Shown here: positions 8,524-17,445 of the stretch, in pieces
Numbering within the stretch: the stretch's first letter is position 1
Layout: each line of letters begins with the position of its first letter
NCBI RefSeq assembly: GCF_030406775.1
Contig: NZ_CP129119.1
Span: 654,001-718,000 of the forward strand
Source: Sporosarcina trichiuri
Lineage (GTDB): Bacteria; Bacillota; Bacilli; Bacillales_A; Planococcaceae
Length of the DNA stretch: 64,000 nt
Direction of reading: 5' to 3'
Notes under the pieces: model-generated
What the model saw: only the letters and a program-made list of their open reading frames with translations
Told to the model about the DNA's origin: nothing
The model's database searches: none
Translations under genes and position numbers: made by a program

Positions 8524-9279
8524 GTGAAACTGACAAAGGACACCCAATACATCAAAAGCCTGTCGCTGAAACGGGAACGGATCCGCTCGTTCGGCTCCTA
8601 TCCGCTCAGCCTTCCGTTCCTCCAGCATTTGGAGGAACTGACCTTCCACCCCAGTGTGACGTACATCATCGGTGAGAACGGCATGGGGAAGTCGACACTG
8701 CTGGAAGGGGCAGCGACGAATCTCGGCTTCAATCCGGAAGGCGGAACCCGGAATTTCAATTTTTCAAGCTATGATTCCCATTCCAATCTCGATGAATACT
8801 TGCGGATCACGAAAGGAGTCCGGCGCCCGCGGGATTCGTTCTTTTTCCGTGCGGAGACGTATTACAATGTCGCCACCCATATTGAGGAGCTGGATACAGA
8901 ACCGCTCGGCGGACCGCGCATCATCGATTCGTTCGGCGGCAAGTCGCTGCATGAACAATCCCACGGTGAATCGTTCTTTGCTGCCTTCCTCGAGCGGTTC
9001 CAGGGGAATGGCCTGTACATATTGGATGAGCCGGAAGCCGCCCTGTCCCCGGTCCGGCAGCTCGCCATGCTCGCCCGGATTCACGAACTTGCAGAGGATG
9101 GCTCGCAATTCATCATTTCGACGCACTCGCCGATCCTGATGGCCTATCCCGACGCGGTCATCTACCAGATCGACGAGCAGGGGATCGAGGAGGCACTCTT
9201 GGAAGAGACGTCCCACTACTCGGTCATGAAACAGTTCTTCGAAGACCGCGACCGGCTGATTTATCATCTGTTCAAATAA
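8524..9279 (+). CDS. AAA family ATPase of the ABC/SMC-like type
   Basis: The 251-residue protein starts at GTG 8524 with AGGGAGA upstream. It has Walker A GENGMGKST (near residue 50), a signature-like SHGESF region, Walker B LDEPEAALSP, and a switch histidine in STHSPIL. The architecture matches small stand-alone predicted ATP-binding proteins of the OLD/RecF/ABC-like class (AAA_15/AAA_21). No membrane partner or nuclease is encoded beside it. The biological role is unknown. Confidence 0.8.
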   Translation: MKLTKDTQYIKSLSLKRERIRSFGSYPLSLPFLQHLEELTFHPSVTYIIGENGMGKSTLLEGAATNLGFNPEGGTRNFNFSSYDSHSNLDEYLRITKGVRRPRDSFFFRAETYYNVATHIEELDTEPLGGPRIIDSFGGKSLHEQSHGESFFAAFLERFQGNGLYILDEPEAALSPVRQLAMLARIHELAEDGSQFIISTHSPILMAYPDAVIYQIDEQGIEEALLEETSHYSVMKQFFEDRDRLIYHLFK

Positions 9280-9497
9280 TTATCCATACGAAACCATTAA
9301 GATATAGAATCCCCTTGTAAACCCTCTGACTCGTGAGGACCTGAGCGTTCTTATGCTGAATAATGCTTGCATGATTGGAATAAACTGAAAGAAAAAAACT
9401 ATTGTCCAATTCTTGAAACGGTGGTAATGTATATCTCAACCCGGGAGAATCCCGGCACGTATTCATTTATCAGGTTATTCAGAAAAGGGGGGGCGGT

Positions 9498-10739
9498 ATG
9501 CAGGGGATCTGGAACAAATGGAACAGCATCAGTTTGGTGAAACGTATCATTGCGGGTATTATCTTAGGCGTGGTGCTGGCATTGGCACTGCCGAAATCAG
9601 CAGGGTGGGTGACAATCTTCGGGACGTTGTTCGTCGGTGCGCTGAAGGCTGTCGCACCTGTGTTAGTCTTATTCCTCGTAATGTATGCGCTTGCAGCCCA
9701 TAAGAAAGGCACCAAGACGAACATGAAGACGGTCCTGACACTCTACGGGATCGGCACACTGCTCGCAGGCGTGGTGGCGGTCGGTGTGAGCTTCATTTTC
9801 CCGATTACGCTGAAACTGACAGCTGGAGCGGAAGGGCTGACGCCGCCGGAAGGGATTGTCGAAGTCCTGAAGACACTGCTTCTGAACCTCGTTTCCAATC
9901 CGGTTGATGCTCTTCTGAACGCCAACTACCTTGGGATTCTCCTATGGGCGGTCGTACTCGGGCTCGCATTGAAGAGTGCCAGCCAAACAACGAAAGATGT
10001 CCTCGGCAATGTGTCTGAAGCGATCACGAAAGTCGTCCAGTGGATTATCAGTCTGGCGCCGATCGGTATTATGGGCCTTGTATTCGATGCCGTTGCGACA
10101 ACGGGCATCTCGGCACTGTACAATTACGGCAGACTGCTGATGGTTCTCGTCGGCTGCATGCTGTTCATCGCCCTGGTCGTCAATCCGCTCATCGTCTACG
10201 TCTACATCCGGCGGAACCCGTATCCGCTCGTGTTCAAAGTGCTGCGTGACAGCGGCCTTACAGCATTCTTCACCCGCAGTTCAGCGGCCAACATCCCAGT
10301 CAACATGAAATTGTGCGAAGAGCTCGGTCTGGATGAGGACACATATGCTGTCTCCATTCCGCTCGGTGCGACCATCAACATGGCGGGCGCCGCGGTGACG
10401 ATTTCTGTCCTGACACTGTCTGCAGTCCACACATTTGGCATCCAGGTCGATTTCCTGACCGCCCTTCTGCTGTCCGTTGTTTCAGCTGTTTCAGCTGCCG
10501 GCGCTTCAGGTGTCGCAGGCGGTTCACTGCTTCTGATCCCGCTCGCATGCAGCCTGTTCGGTGTCCCAAACGACGTCGCGATGCAAGTGGTCGCAGTCGG
10601 GTTCATCATCGGAGTTGTCCAGGATTCGTGTGAGACGGCTCTTAACTCCTCGACGGATGTGCTGTTCACAGCAGCTGCCGAGTATGCGAAGGAATATAAG
10701 GAAAGCAAAGTGGGCGGAGCCATTTCGGCGAAGTCCTAA
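9498..10739 (+). CDS. sstT: Serine/threonine:sodium symporter SstT
   Basis: The 413-residue integral membrane protein of the dicarboxylate/amino acid:cation symporter family begins [20 protein letters not shown], as SstT proteins do. It carries the helical hairpin serines in [11 protein letters not shown] and the NMAGAA and [10 protein letters not shown] motifs of the substrate and Na+ sites. SstT imports serine and threonine with sodium. It is a single-gene unit: 218 bp precede it and a hairpin terminator follows. The ribosome binding site is AAAAGGGGGG. Confidence 0.9.
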   Translation: MQGIWNKWNSISLVKRIIAGIILGVVLALALPKSAGWVTIFGTLFVGALKAVAPVLVLFLVMYALAAHKKGTKTNMKTVLTLYGIGTLLAGVVAVGVSFIFPITLKLTAGAEGLTPPEGIVEVLKTLLLNLVSNPVDALLNANYLGILLWAVVLGLALKSASQTTKDVLGNVSEAITKVVQWIISLAPIGIMGLVFDAVATTGISALYNYGRLLMVLVGCMLFIALVVNPLIVYVYIRRNPYPLVFKVLRDSGLTAFFTRSSAANIPVNMKLCEELGLDEDTYAVSIPLGATINMAGAAVTISVLTLSAVHTFGIQVDFLTALLLSVVSAVSAAGASGVAGGSLLLIPLACSLFGVPNDVAMQVVAVGFIIGVVQDSCETALNSSTDVLFTAAAEYAKEYKESKVGGAISAKS

Positions 10740-10748
10740 AATAGAAAG

Positions 10749-10801
10749 TTCCCAAGACCGTCTTCCGTCAGCTGCGCGAGCTGACCGGGAGGCGGTTTTA
10801 C
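10749..10801 (+). terminator. Rho-independent terminator after sstT
   Basis: An imperfect long hairpin has AAGACCGTCTTCCGTCAGCT pairing with AGCTGACCGGGAGGCGGTTTT and ends in a T-rich tail. Confidence 0.75.
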
Positions 10802-11142
10802 TTATGCCCGGCGCCACTTCGTCCGGTTGCTACCTGGGGAAACCACAGGACTTCCATCTCCTGCATAAATTTCAGATAAGTAGCGGAAATCCAAAATGTA
10901 ACTCATTACATATCATCTGACAGTTCTCTGGGTGTTTTGAATCGTTTAGTTAGAAAACCGAAGTAATTTGATGAAAACACGTTTTCACTGAAAGTATTGT
11001 GGTACACTCGACGTGCAAAAAAGAGGCTGGGAGAATTGGACGGTCATCGATGAGACGGTCCGCCTATCCCGGCAGACCAGTGTAAATGACACAGGTAACA
11101 ATATGGCTTTGCTCAACTAAAAAGGTGAAGGAGGAATTGCAC
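10802..11142. other. Intergenic leader of the gluconate-dehydrogenase-like operon
   Basis: No gene is evident in these 341 bp. A near-palindrome, TGAAAACACGTTTTCA (10972-10987), lies upstream of a possible -10 (TACACT, 11003-11008). GTTTTC followed 14 bp later by GGTACA could also be a weak SigB-type promoter. Neither reading is strong. Confidence 0.3.
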
Positions 11143-11925
11143 ATGGCGGACAATCAGACGAAACAGCCGAATGGCGACAGCAACATCAAGGACCCGAGTC
11201 GCCGTCAATTCGTGAAAAATTCAGGGATTGCGGTCGGAGGGGTCGCGGGAGGCGCATTGCTCGGCGGCCTGTTCACGAACCAATTCGGCAAGAAGAACAA
11301 GGACCAGGCAAACAGTGCAGGGAACGGCAAAAAAGAGGAGAAGCGGTATGAGGAAGCCCGCATGTTCTTCACGCGGTTCGCAGACTTCGTCATCCTGGAA
11401 CAGGCTGTGGAACGCATCTACCCGAAAGACAAGAATGGTCCGGGTGCAATTGAATTAGGTGTTCCGTATTTCATCGACAAGCAGCTGGCCGGGCCGTACG
11501 GAAACAACGTCAGTGATTACCGGCAGGGGCCGTTCAAGAACGGTAACGGAACTGCGGCGGATTCCAGCCTGAACCGCGGCGAGATCTTCATCAATGGATT
11601 GCGGGCAATGGGCCAGGAGAGCCAGAAGCGGTTCGATACGGCGTTCAACGAAGCATCGGAAGATCAGCAGACAGAGATCCTGAAGGACCTGGAAGCGGAC
11701 AAAATCAAAATCAAGGGGATCGGTTCCAAAGGATTCTTCACATTGCTCCGCACCCTCACACTCGAAGGGGCGTACAGCGATCCGCTCTATGGCGGCAACC
11801 GCGGCATGGAAGGATGGAAGATGAAAGAGTATCCGGGATCTATCGCATCCTACGCCAACATCATCGAAGAGAAAGATTTCATCAAAATGGATCAGGTCAG
11901 TCTGACGGACTACCAGCAAAAATAA
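11143..11925 (+). CDS. Gluconate 2-dehydrogenase subunit 3-like protein with Tat signal
   Basis: The 260-residue protein starts at ATG 11143 behind AAGGAGGAAT. It carries a twin-arginine signal, SRRQFVK (about residues 19-25), followed by a glycine-rich hydrophobic stretch (about 28-45), so it is exported folded. The rest matches the small gamma subunit family that accompanies GMC-type membrane sugar dehydrogenases and helps export the flavoprotein. The large subunit follows after 18 bp and has no signal of its own, consistent with co-export as a complex. Confidence 0.85.
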   Translation: MADNQTKQPNGDSNIKDPSRRQFVKNSGIAVGGVAGGALLGGLFTNQFGKKNKDQANSAGNGKKEEKRYEEARMFFTRFADFVILEQAVERIYPKDKNGPGAIELGVPYFIDKQLAGPYGNNVSDYRQGPFKNGNGTAADSSLNRGEIFINGLRAMGQESQKRFDTAFNEASEDQQTEILKDLEADKIKIKGIGSKGFFTLLRTLTLEGAYSDPLYGGNRGMEGWKMKEYPGSIASYANIIEEKDFIKMDQVSLTDYQQK

Positions 11926-11943
11926 TGACAGAGGAGTGAGAAC

Positions 11944-13704
11944 ATGGCGAAACAGCTGCCAAAGACTGATGTAGTCATCGTCGGATCCGGTTGGGCCGGC
12001 GGGATTGCTGCAGCAGAGCTGACGAAAAAAGGATACAAAGTCGTAGGATTGGAACGGGGCAAACAGAAAGTACGGGAAGATTACATAGGGTCGAAAGACG
12101 AATTACGCTATGACAGCCGGAAAGTCATGTTCCAGGATCTCAGCAAGGAGACACTGACTATCCGCAACACGATGGATGAAGTGGCTTCCCCGAACCGCAG
12201 TAATGATACGAATGCCATCAACGGAACGGACACAGGCGGCTCAGGGGTGCACTGGAATGGCATGGTGTACCGCTGGCTGCCGACCGACTTCGAAATGGCG
12301 AGCAAGACCGCCGAGAAATACGGCAAGGATATGATCCCTGAAGGCATGACGCTGCAGGACTGGGGCCTGACGTACGACGAAGCGGAACCGTATTACGACA
12401 AATTCGAAAAGATGGCCGGTATTTCCGGGGAGCCCGATCCGCTGCGCGAAGGCCAGCGCTCGAGCGACTACCCGACGCCTCCTCAGAAAGAGACGGAAGT
12501 GATCCGCGTCTTCACCGAAGCGGCGAAGAACCTCGGCTACCACCCGCACCGGATTGCGTCAGCCAACTTGTCGGAGTCCTATACGAACCCGGACGGGGAA
12601 ACGATCAATGCGTGCGTCTACTGTGCGTTCTGTGAATCATTCGGATGCGACTTCGGTGCAAAATCCGACCCGATCGCAACGGTGCTGGCAACCGCGCAGA
12701 AGACCGGTAATTATGAGCTCCGCCACAATGCGTATGCCGTACGGGTGCTGCACGAAAACGGGAAAGCGAGTGCCATCAAATATGTCGATACGGAAACCGG
12801 AGAGGAATTCATCCAGCCGGCAGACCTGGTCGTCGTGAGCGGATTCGTCTTCTCCAATGTCCGCCTCATGCTTCTGTCGAAGATCGGCAAGCCATATGAT
12901 CCGAAAACCGGAACAGGCGTCATCGGGAAGAACCAGACCGCCCACCAGCGGAACCTGACCCATACCCGTGTCCGCGGTTTCTTCGATAACAAGAAATTCA
13001 ACCGGTATGCCGGCACAGGTGCGCTCGGTGTCACGATGGATGACTTCAATGTCGAGCAGCTGGATCACACGAAACTGGACTTCCTGCACGGCTTCTGCCT
13101 GCGGACCTCCCAGCGCGGCGACCGGCCGATCTCGAACAACTTCGTTCCGGACGGCGTGCCGTCATGGGGCCCTGAGTTCAAGGACAAATCCTTGTTCTAC
13201 GCGAACCGCCGGATCGATGTCCAGCAGCAGAACGGCGCACTGCCTTGGAAGGACAACTACTTCGATCTGGATCCGACATACACGGACATTTTCGGCGATC
13301 CGCTCCTGCGTGTGACGAGCCGGTTCCACGACCAGGACCGCAATATCGTCCGCTATGCGCATCAGCGTTCGAAGGAACTGCTCGAAGAGATGGGCGCAGA
13401 TCACATCACCGTTCCTGACATCACAGATGAAACGGAATTCAACAAGACGTCCTTATCCGACCATACTGGCGGCGGAGTGATCATGGGAGCCGATCCCGAA
13501 ACGTCCGCAGTGAATACGTATTCACAAGTATGGGATATGGACAATCTGTTCGTTGTGGGCGCTTCTTCCTTCCCGCATATGAGCAGTTCCAATCCGACAG
13601 CGACGGTCGGTGCGATGGCGTACCGTGCGGCGGAAGGGATGATCAAGTTCCTTGAAGAAGGCGGCCAGCTCGTGAAGCAGGAGAAAGATACAGCGAAGGC
13701 GTAA
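11944..13704 (+). CDS. GMC family oxidoreductase, gluconate 2-dehydrogenase-like flavoprotein subunit
   Basis: The 586-residue flavoprotein has the N-terminal FAD-binding GSGWAGGIAAAEL, a GGSGVHWNG FAD motif, and the C-terminal SSSNPTATVGAMAYRA FAD contact of the GMC family. The likely catalytic histidine lies in SDHTGGGVIMG. Enzymes of this group oxidise sugars, sugar acids or polyols at the outer face of the membrane and pass electrons to a cytochrome c or quinone. The typical cytochrome c subunit gene is not adjacent; a Sco1-like copper chaperone follows instead. The ribosome binding site is GAGGAGTGAG. Confidence 0.87.
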   Translation: MAKQLPKTDVVIVGSGWAGGIAAAELTKKGYKVVGLERGKQKVREDYIGSKDELRYDSRKVMFQDLSKETLTIRNTMDEVASPNRSNDTNAINGTDTGGSGVHWNGMVYRWLPTDFEMASKTAEKYGKDMIPEGMTLQDWGLTYDEAEPYYDKFEKMAGISGEPDPLREGQRSSDYPTPPQKETEVIRVFTEAAKNLGYHPHRIASANLSESYTNPDGETINACVYCAFCESFGCDFGAKSDPIATVLATAQKTGNYELRHNAYAVRVLHENGKASAIKYVDTETGEEFIQPADLVVVSGFVFSNVRLMLLSKIGKPYDPKTGTGVIGKNQTAHQRNLTHTRVRGFFDNKKFNRYAGTGALGVTMDDFNVEQLDHTKLDFLHGFCLRTSQRGDRPISNNFVPDGVPSWGPEFKDKSLFYANRRIDVQQQNGALPWKDNYFDLDPTYTDIFGDPLLRVTSRFHDQDRNIVRYAHQRSKELLEEMGADHITVPDITDETEFNKTSLSDHTGGGVIMGADPETSAVNTYSQVWDMDNLFVVGASSFPHMSSSNPTATVGAMAYRAAEGMIKFLEEGGQLVKQEKDTAKA

Positions 13705-13740
13705 TTACTCTTTACTGGTCCATCAAAGAGGAGTGATTGC

Positions 13741-14310
13741 ATGAAGTTGAGGATTGGAGTGGCATTGATCGCTGTTCTGATGGTTCTTGGAGGATGCGGA
13801 CGACAACAGATCGAGACCAACATGTCCGAACAGCTGCCCGATTTCAAGTACACGACGCAGGACGGCAATCCGCTGTCGCTCGATGACCTGAAAGGCGACT
13901 GGTGGATCGCGTACTTCTCCTACACGCACTGCACAACGGTCTGCCCGAGGACGACCGCCAACATGGTGGACATCCAGCAGGCCTTGAAGGCGGACGGCTT
14001 CACTCCGCAGATCGTCTCGTTCGGCATCGATCCCGCCAACGATACTCCTGAGGTTCTCCGGAAGTATGCGGCGGACTATGGAGCGGATACGGACACGTTC
14101 ACGTTTCTGACAGGGTATGATTTCGAGACGATCCGGACGCTTTCCGTCAACACGTTCAAAGCGGTACTGGAAGAAGGGGCGCTCAATCAGCGTTCTCACA
14201 GTTACTACTTCTACCTCGTCAATCCGGATGGGGAGATTGTGAAGAAGTATAACGGCATGAGCCTGAAAGAGAATGAACAGCTCATCAAGGACGTGGAAAC
14301 CGTTCTCTAG
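13741..14310 (+). CDS. SCO1/SenC family lipoprotein
   Basis: The protein has 189 residues. A lipoprotein signal ends at C19 (VLGGC), followed by a thioredoxin-like fold with the copper-binding C64-x3-C68 (HCTTVCP) and distal H153 (QRSHSYYF). Sco proteins deliver copper to, or reduce thiols of, the CuA site of cytochrome oxidases. It sits 36 bp after the GMC gene with GAGGAGTG upstream, so it is probably in the same transcript. It may link the dehydrogenase to the respiratory chain, or simply act as an oxidase assembly factor. Confidence 0.85.
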   Translation: MKLRIGVALIAVLMVLGGCGRQQIETNMSEQLPDFKYTTQDGNPLSLDDLKGDWWIAYFSYTHCTTVCPRTTANMVDIQQALKADGFTPQIVSFGIDPANDTPEVLRKYAADYGADTDTFTFLTGYDFETIRTLSVNTFKAVLEEGALNQRSHSYYFYLVNPDGEIVKKYNGMSLKENEQLIKDVETVL

Positions 14311-14341
14311 CTGACAGCAAGGACAGCAGACACATGACAAG

Positions 14342-14377
14342 CAGGTGCCCGGTCTATGATCCGGGCACCTGTTTTCA
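14342..14377 (+). terminator. Rho-independent terminator
   Basis: CAGGTGCCCGG pairs perfectly with CCGGGCACCTG across an 8-nt loop, followed by TTTTC. It closes the GMC/Sco operon. Confidence 0.85.
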
Positions 14378-14504
14378 GTGGTCGTATTCCCACTTGAAAT
14401 AGCACCCGTTTTTCATTCCTACAGCATACAGACCATGTATACTTGTAAGCAGATGTAACTTTTTCCAACCGTCAGCCGTCTGTTTGAAAAAGGGGAGTGA
14501 CAAG

Positions 14505-14894
14505 ATGAGCGATCGGTGGTACGTTCCATTGCTGGCGTGTCTGTTTCTGCTTCTAGCTGGCTGTGCCGATGAAAAGATCGAGACAGTGACGCATACGACG
14601 GAACATCCGACGGCGGAGGAAGTGCTGGCGGAAATTCCGGATGCGGATATCTTCCAATTCGACGGACTCATCTACCAGTCAGGAGTCGACTGGGTGAAAG
14701 AACAATCCTTCACGAAGAAGGAAGCGGTCGGGAAGATTCTGAAGCAAAGTGATCAGGTGGCCGACTTCGGGGAAAGAACAGCTTCCAGACTGCCTGCCGG
14801 GTCGATCATCTATACCGTGGAAGAAGGCGGGGGATTCCTGCTGGTGGAAACGGAAGGGCGGCTGGTGAACTATTCAGCGCTGGTGGAAGGATAA
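14505..14894 (+). CDS. Small lipoprotein of unknown function
   Basis: From ATG 14505 (AAAAGGGGAGTGAC upstream) the protein has 129 residues with a lipoprotein signal ending LLLAGC. The mature part is acidic and has no recognised domain. A short two-part fold, residues ADIFQFDGLIYQSGVDWV then GSIIYTVEEGGGFLLVETEG, suggests a small beta domain. It is probably attached to the outer face of the membrane. Confidence 0.75.
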   Translation: MSDRWYVPLLACLFLLLAGCADEKIETVTHTTEHPTAEEVLAEIPDADIFQFDGLIYQSGVDWVKEQSFTKKEAVGKILKQSDQVADFGERTASRLPAGSIIYTVEEGGGFLLVETEGRLVNYSALVEG

Positions 14895-15062
14895 CGGGAT
14901 GACAAGGCAGAAAGTGTTTTAGATCTTGCTTGCTCCTATCATAGAATTATTTCCGTCTTAAGAAACTAAGGAATGAAACCGAGCAGATTATGGTGGCCGG
15001 CCTATATAGAAATTCAAGCTGGTACCAGATTTTTCGGGACTACAGAATGAGGAGGAGCTGTC

Positions 15063-15443
15063 ATGGTGCAGTATGACGCTAAGACATCAGACGAATATTT
15101 GGAAGTCCTTGAAGACGACTGGCGGAAAGAGAAACTGCTGGAGGTCCGGCAAATGATTTTGGCGTATGCGCCTGAATTTGATGAGGTCATCCGCTACAAA
15201 ATGCTGAACTACGGCAAGGATACGGACTATGTCTTCGCGTTGAACGCCCAAAAATACTATGTCAGCCTCTATGTAGGGACAATCGATAAGGTGGAAAATG
15301 CCGAAGCTCTGTTGGATGGATATTCCTATGGAAAAGGATGCATCCGTATCCGAAAGACAATACGTATCGAACAGACGGAACTGGAGCGGTTTATCCGGAA
15401 AACCGTTGATATGTGGCGTGACGGTGAAGACACCACATGCTGA
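15063..15443 (+). CDS. DUF1801 (YdhG-like) domain protein
   Basis: The 126-residue cytosolic protein resembles the DUF1801/YdhG family, a small fold related to frataxin-like iron chaperones. Typical features are EVIRYKMLNYGKD and KYYVSLYVG. ATG 15063 has GGAGGAG six bases upstream. The same reading frame stays open past the TGA stop for another 41 codons with protein-like composition (see 15444-15569), so this gene may once have been longer or may have been fused to another gene. Confidence 0.7.
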   Translation: MVQYDAKTSDEYLEVLEDDWRKEKLLEVRQMILAYAPEFDEVIRYKMLNYGKDTDYVFALNAQKYYVSLYVGTIDKVENAEALLDGYSYGKGCIRIRKTIRIEQTELERFIRKTVDMWRDGEDTTC

Positions 15444-15569
15444 TACGGAAATTCACTGCAAATTGAAGCCTATTTGGCATTGCACCCGGGCATGACGACA
15501 GATGAGTGGACTTCGGAAAATTCGAAAGGAATTTTCGAGGAAAGCCGGTATCTCGATCATTACCGATAA
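15444..15569 (+). pseudogene. Protein-like remnant in frame with the preceding stop
   Basis: Directly after the TGA at 15441-15443 the same frame reads 41 codons to TAA 15567-15569, with segments such as QIEAYLALHPGMTTDEW and IFEESRYLDHYR that look like a genuine protein C-terminus. There is no start codon with a ribosome binding site. It could be the tail of a lost gene or, less likely, a readthrough extension. The bases from 15570 to 15766 hold no gene that I can see. Confidence 0.4.
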
Positions 15570-15766
15570 GCACTGTATGTGTGAACAAATAACCATAACG
15601 AATGATCTTGGATTGCCAACTGAACAGACCTGGACTGTGTGATTCCTCCTGTTTTTTGGTTTCGTCCGGCTGCTATGTCAGCATTCTGAGAAAAGAAGGT
15701 TTACGAATTGGTTGTCAGGCTAAACAAACCATGCAGTGAAGTAAACCATGAAAAGGATGTGACAGC

Positions 15767-16900
15767 ATGAAAGCAGTAACATTCCAAGGCGAGAAATCGA
15801 TGGTATCGAAAAATGTGAACACCCCTGACATCCAGGAAGACACGGATATGATCGTACGGATCACAGCGAGTGGGATCTGCGGGTCCGATCTGCATTTGTA
15901 TCACGGCGGGATCGTACCGGAGAAGGATTATGTCGTCGGTCATGAACCGATGGGGATCGTGGAAGAAGTCGGTTCCAAAGTGAGCAAACTGAAGAAGGGG
16001 GACCGAGTCGTCATCCCGTTCAACATCGGCTGCGGCGAGTGTTTCTTCTGTAACCATCAGATGGAAAGCCAATGCGACAATTCGAATCCACACGGAGAAG
16101 TGGGCGGTCTGTTCGGGTTCGCAGAGCCGAACGGCAACTACCCCGGCGGCCAGGCGGAATATCTCCGGGTTCCGTATGCGGATTTCACATCATTCAAAGT
16201 ACCGGAGTCGAGCGAACTGGAAGACGAGCAGGTACTGCTGCTGTCCGACGTGCTGCCGACCGCTTACTGGAGTGTCGAGCACAGCGGCATGAAAGAAGGG
16301 GACACGGTTATCATTCTGGGGTCGGGGCCGATCGGGCTCATGGCGCAGAAATTCGCCTGGATGAAAGGCGCCAAGCGGGTCATCACCGTCGATCAGATGG
16401 ACTATCGGCTGGATCATGCCAAGAAGACGAATAACGTGGAGACATTCAATTTCAAACAGCATGAAACGATCGGCGAGCTGCTGCATGGAGAGACGAAAGG
16501 CGGAGCAGACGTCGTCATCGACTGTGTCGGGATGGACGGAACCGTTCCGCCGAAAACGAAATTCGGCTCGGATGACGATAACCAGTTCGGCACGATCAGC
16601 CCGATCGTCACCGCTTCCCAAGCTGTCCGTAAATTCGGGACAGTGCAGCTGACGGGTGTCTACGCGACGGAAGCGAACAACTTCCCGCTCGGCGATTTCT
16701 TTACGCGCAATGTATCGCTCAAAATGGGCCAGGCGCCGGTGATCCATCTGATGCCGGAGCTGTATAAGAAGATTGAGAATAAGGAATTCGATCCGACTGA
16801 CATCATCACCCACAAGATGAGTTTGGACGAAGCGGAAAAAGCATACGACATCTTTGACCGGAAAGTGGATGGAAGTATCAAGGTCATCTTCAAGCCGTAA
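15767..16900 (+). CDS. Zinc-dependent alcohol dehydrogenase (formaldehyde dehydrogenase-like)
   Basis: The 377-residue medium-chain dehydrogenase has the catalytic zinc site in GICGSDLHLYHGG and GHEPMG, and the structural-zinc cluster region CGECFFCNHQMESQC, which carries CGECFFC and then C at +8. The Rossmann motif is GSGPIGLMAQ. The insert GMDGTVPPKTKFG is typical of the glutathione-independent formaldehyde dehydrogenase-like subgroup. It should oxidise an alcohol or aldehyde with NAD(P)+. It is a single-gene unit with AAAGGATGTGA upstream, ended by a very strong hairpin. Confidence 0.88.
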   Translation: MKAVTFQGEKSMVSKNVNTPDIQEDTDMIVRITASGICGSDLHLYHGGIVPEKDYVVGHEPMGIVEEVGSKVSKLKKGDRVVIPFNIGCGECFFCNHQMESQCDNSNPHGEVGGLFGFAEPNGNYPGGQAEYLRVPYADFTSFKVPESSELEDEQVLLLSDVLPTAYWSVEHSGMKEGDTVIILGSGPIGLMAQKFAWMKGAKRVITVDQMDYRLDHAKKTNNVETFNFKQHETIGELLHGETKGGADVVIDCVGMDGTVPPKTKFGSDDDNQFGTISPIVTASQAVRKFGTVQLTGVYATEANNFPLGDFFTRNVSLKMGQAPVIHLMPELYKKIENKEFDPTDIITHKMSLDEAEKAYDIFDRKVDGSIKVIFKP

Positions 16901-16927
16901 AGAGATTCCTTTATACAGGTTCACCTA

Positions 16928-16978
16928 GACAAACAGGAACAAGCCGGATGCGTCCCATCCGGCTTGTTCCTGTTTGTC
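16928..16978. terminator. Bidirectional terminator with a 23-bp perfect stem
   Basis: The arms 16928-16950 and 16956-16978 are fully complementary around a 5-nt loop (core AACAAGCCGGATG). It lies between two converging genes. Confidence 0.9.
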
Positions 16979-16980
16979 TT

Positions 16981-17145
16981 TCACCAATAAAAAGAGAATG
17001 CAACTATAATGCCGATCAGTCCGGCCAGCAAATACAAGAACCCGAGGATGAATGTGGTCCTGTTTTTCCGCTTGCTGGTCATGAACAGGATACCGAACAC
17101 GATAAGTGCAATTGCCAGAACGGCGGACATAAGGGTCAGGAACAT
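16981..17145 (-). CDS. 54-residue two-helix membrane protein
   Basis: This short frame starts at ATG 17145 with an ideal AAAGGAGGGCG site and ends at TGA just before the terminator. It encodes two hydrophobic helices (about residues 3-22 and 31-51) joined by the basic turn TSKRKNR, so it is a small hairpin membrane protein. I do not recognise its family. The good ribosome binding site, composition and terminator placement support a real gene. Confidence 0.7.
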   Translation of the reverse strand: MFLTLMSAVLAIALIVFGILFMTSKRKNRTTFILGFLYLLAGLIGIIVAFSFYW

Positions 17146-17324
17146 CTCTTCGCCCTCCTTTCAGTTGGAATGTGGACCAGTTTACAAAGTCGTCTGTACT
17201 TTCCATTCTGGCATAGAGGATACACAAAGTATAGGAGAGCTGCCTGTGGGAGTGCCGATCGCTCCTTCGTGCTGCGGATGCCTTCTTGCAATTGTTAAGA
17301 GTGTGTAAACTTTAGGGGATACGG

Positions 17325-17354
17325 TTGTGTCGAGCTGGGCCGGCTGACTATAAT
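17325..17354 (+). promoter_or_regulatory. Probable SigA promoter of chrA
   Basis: TTGTGT (17325-17330) and TATAAT (17349-17354) are 18 bp apart, upstream of the chromate transporter. The rest of the 300-bp gap 17146-17445 shows nothing else clear. Confidence 0.55.
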
Positions 17355-17445
17355 CGGGGGAGACGGTAAGTACCAGACAGTTGAAGGAGCCGGCAGTATA
17401 CCCATGCAGCCGGTCCGGCTTCCGTGCTGTCGGAAAGGAGACGCG

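Noticed and set aside
10972..10987. Catabolite-response (cre) site
   Set aside because: TGAAAACACGTTTTCA has the wrong spacing around the central CG for the CcpA consensus.
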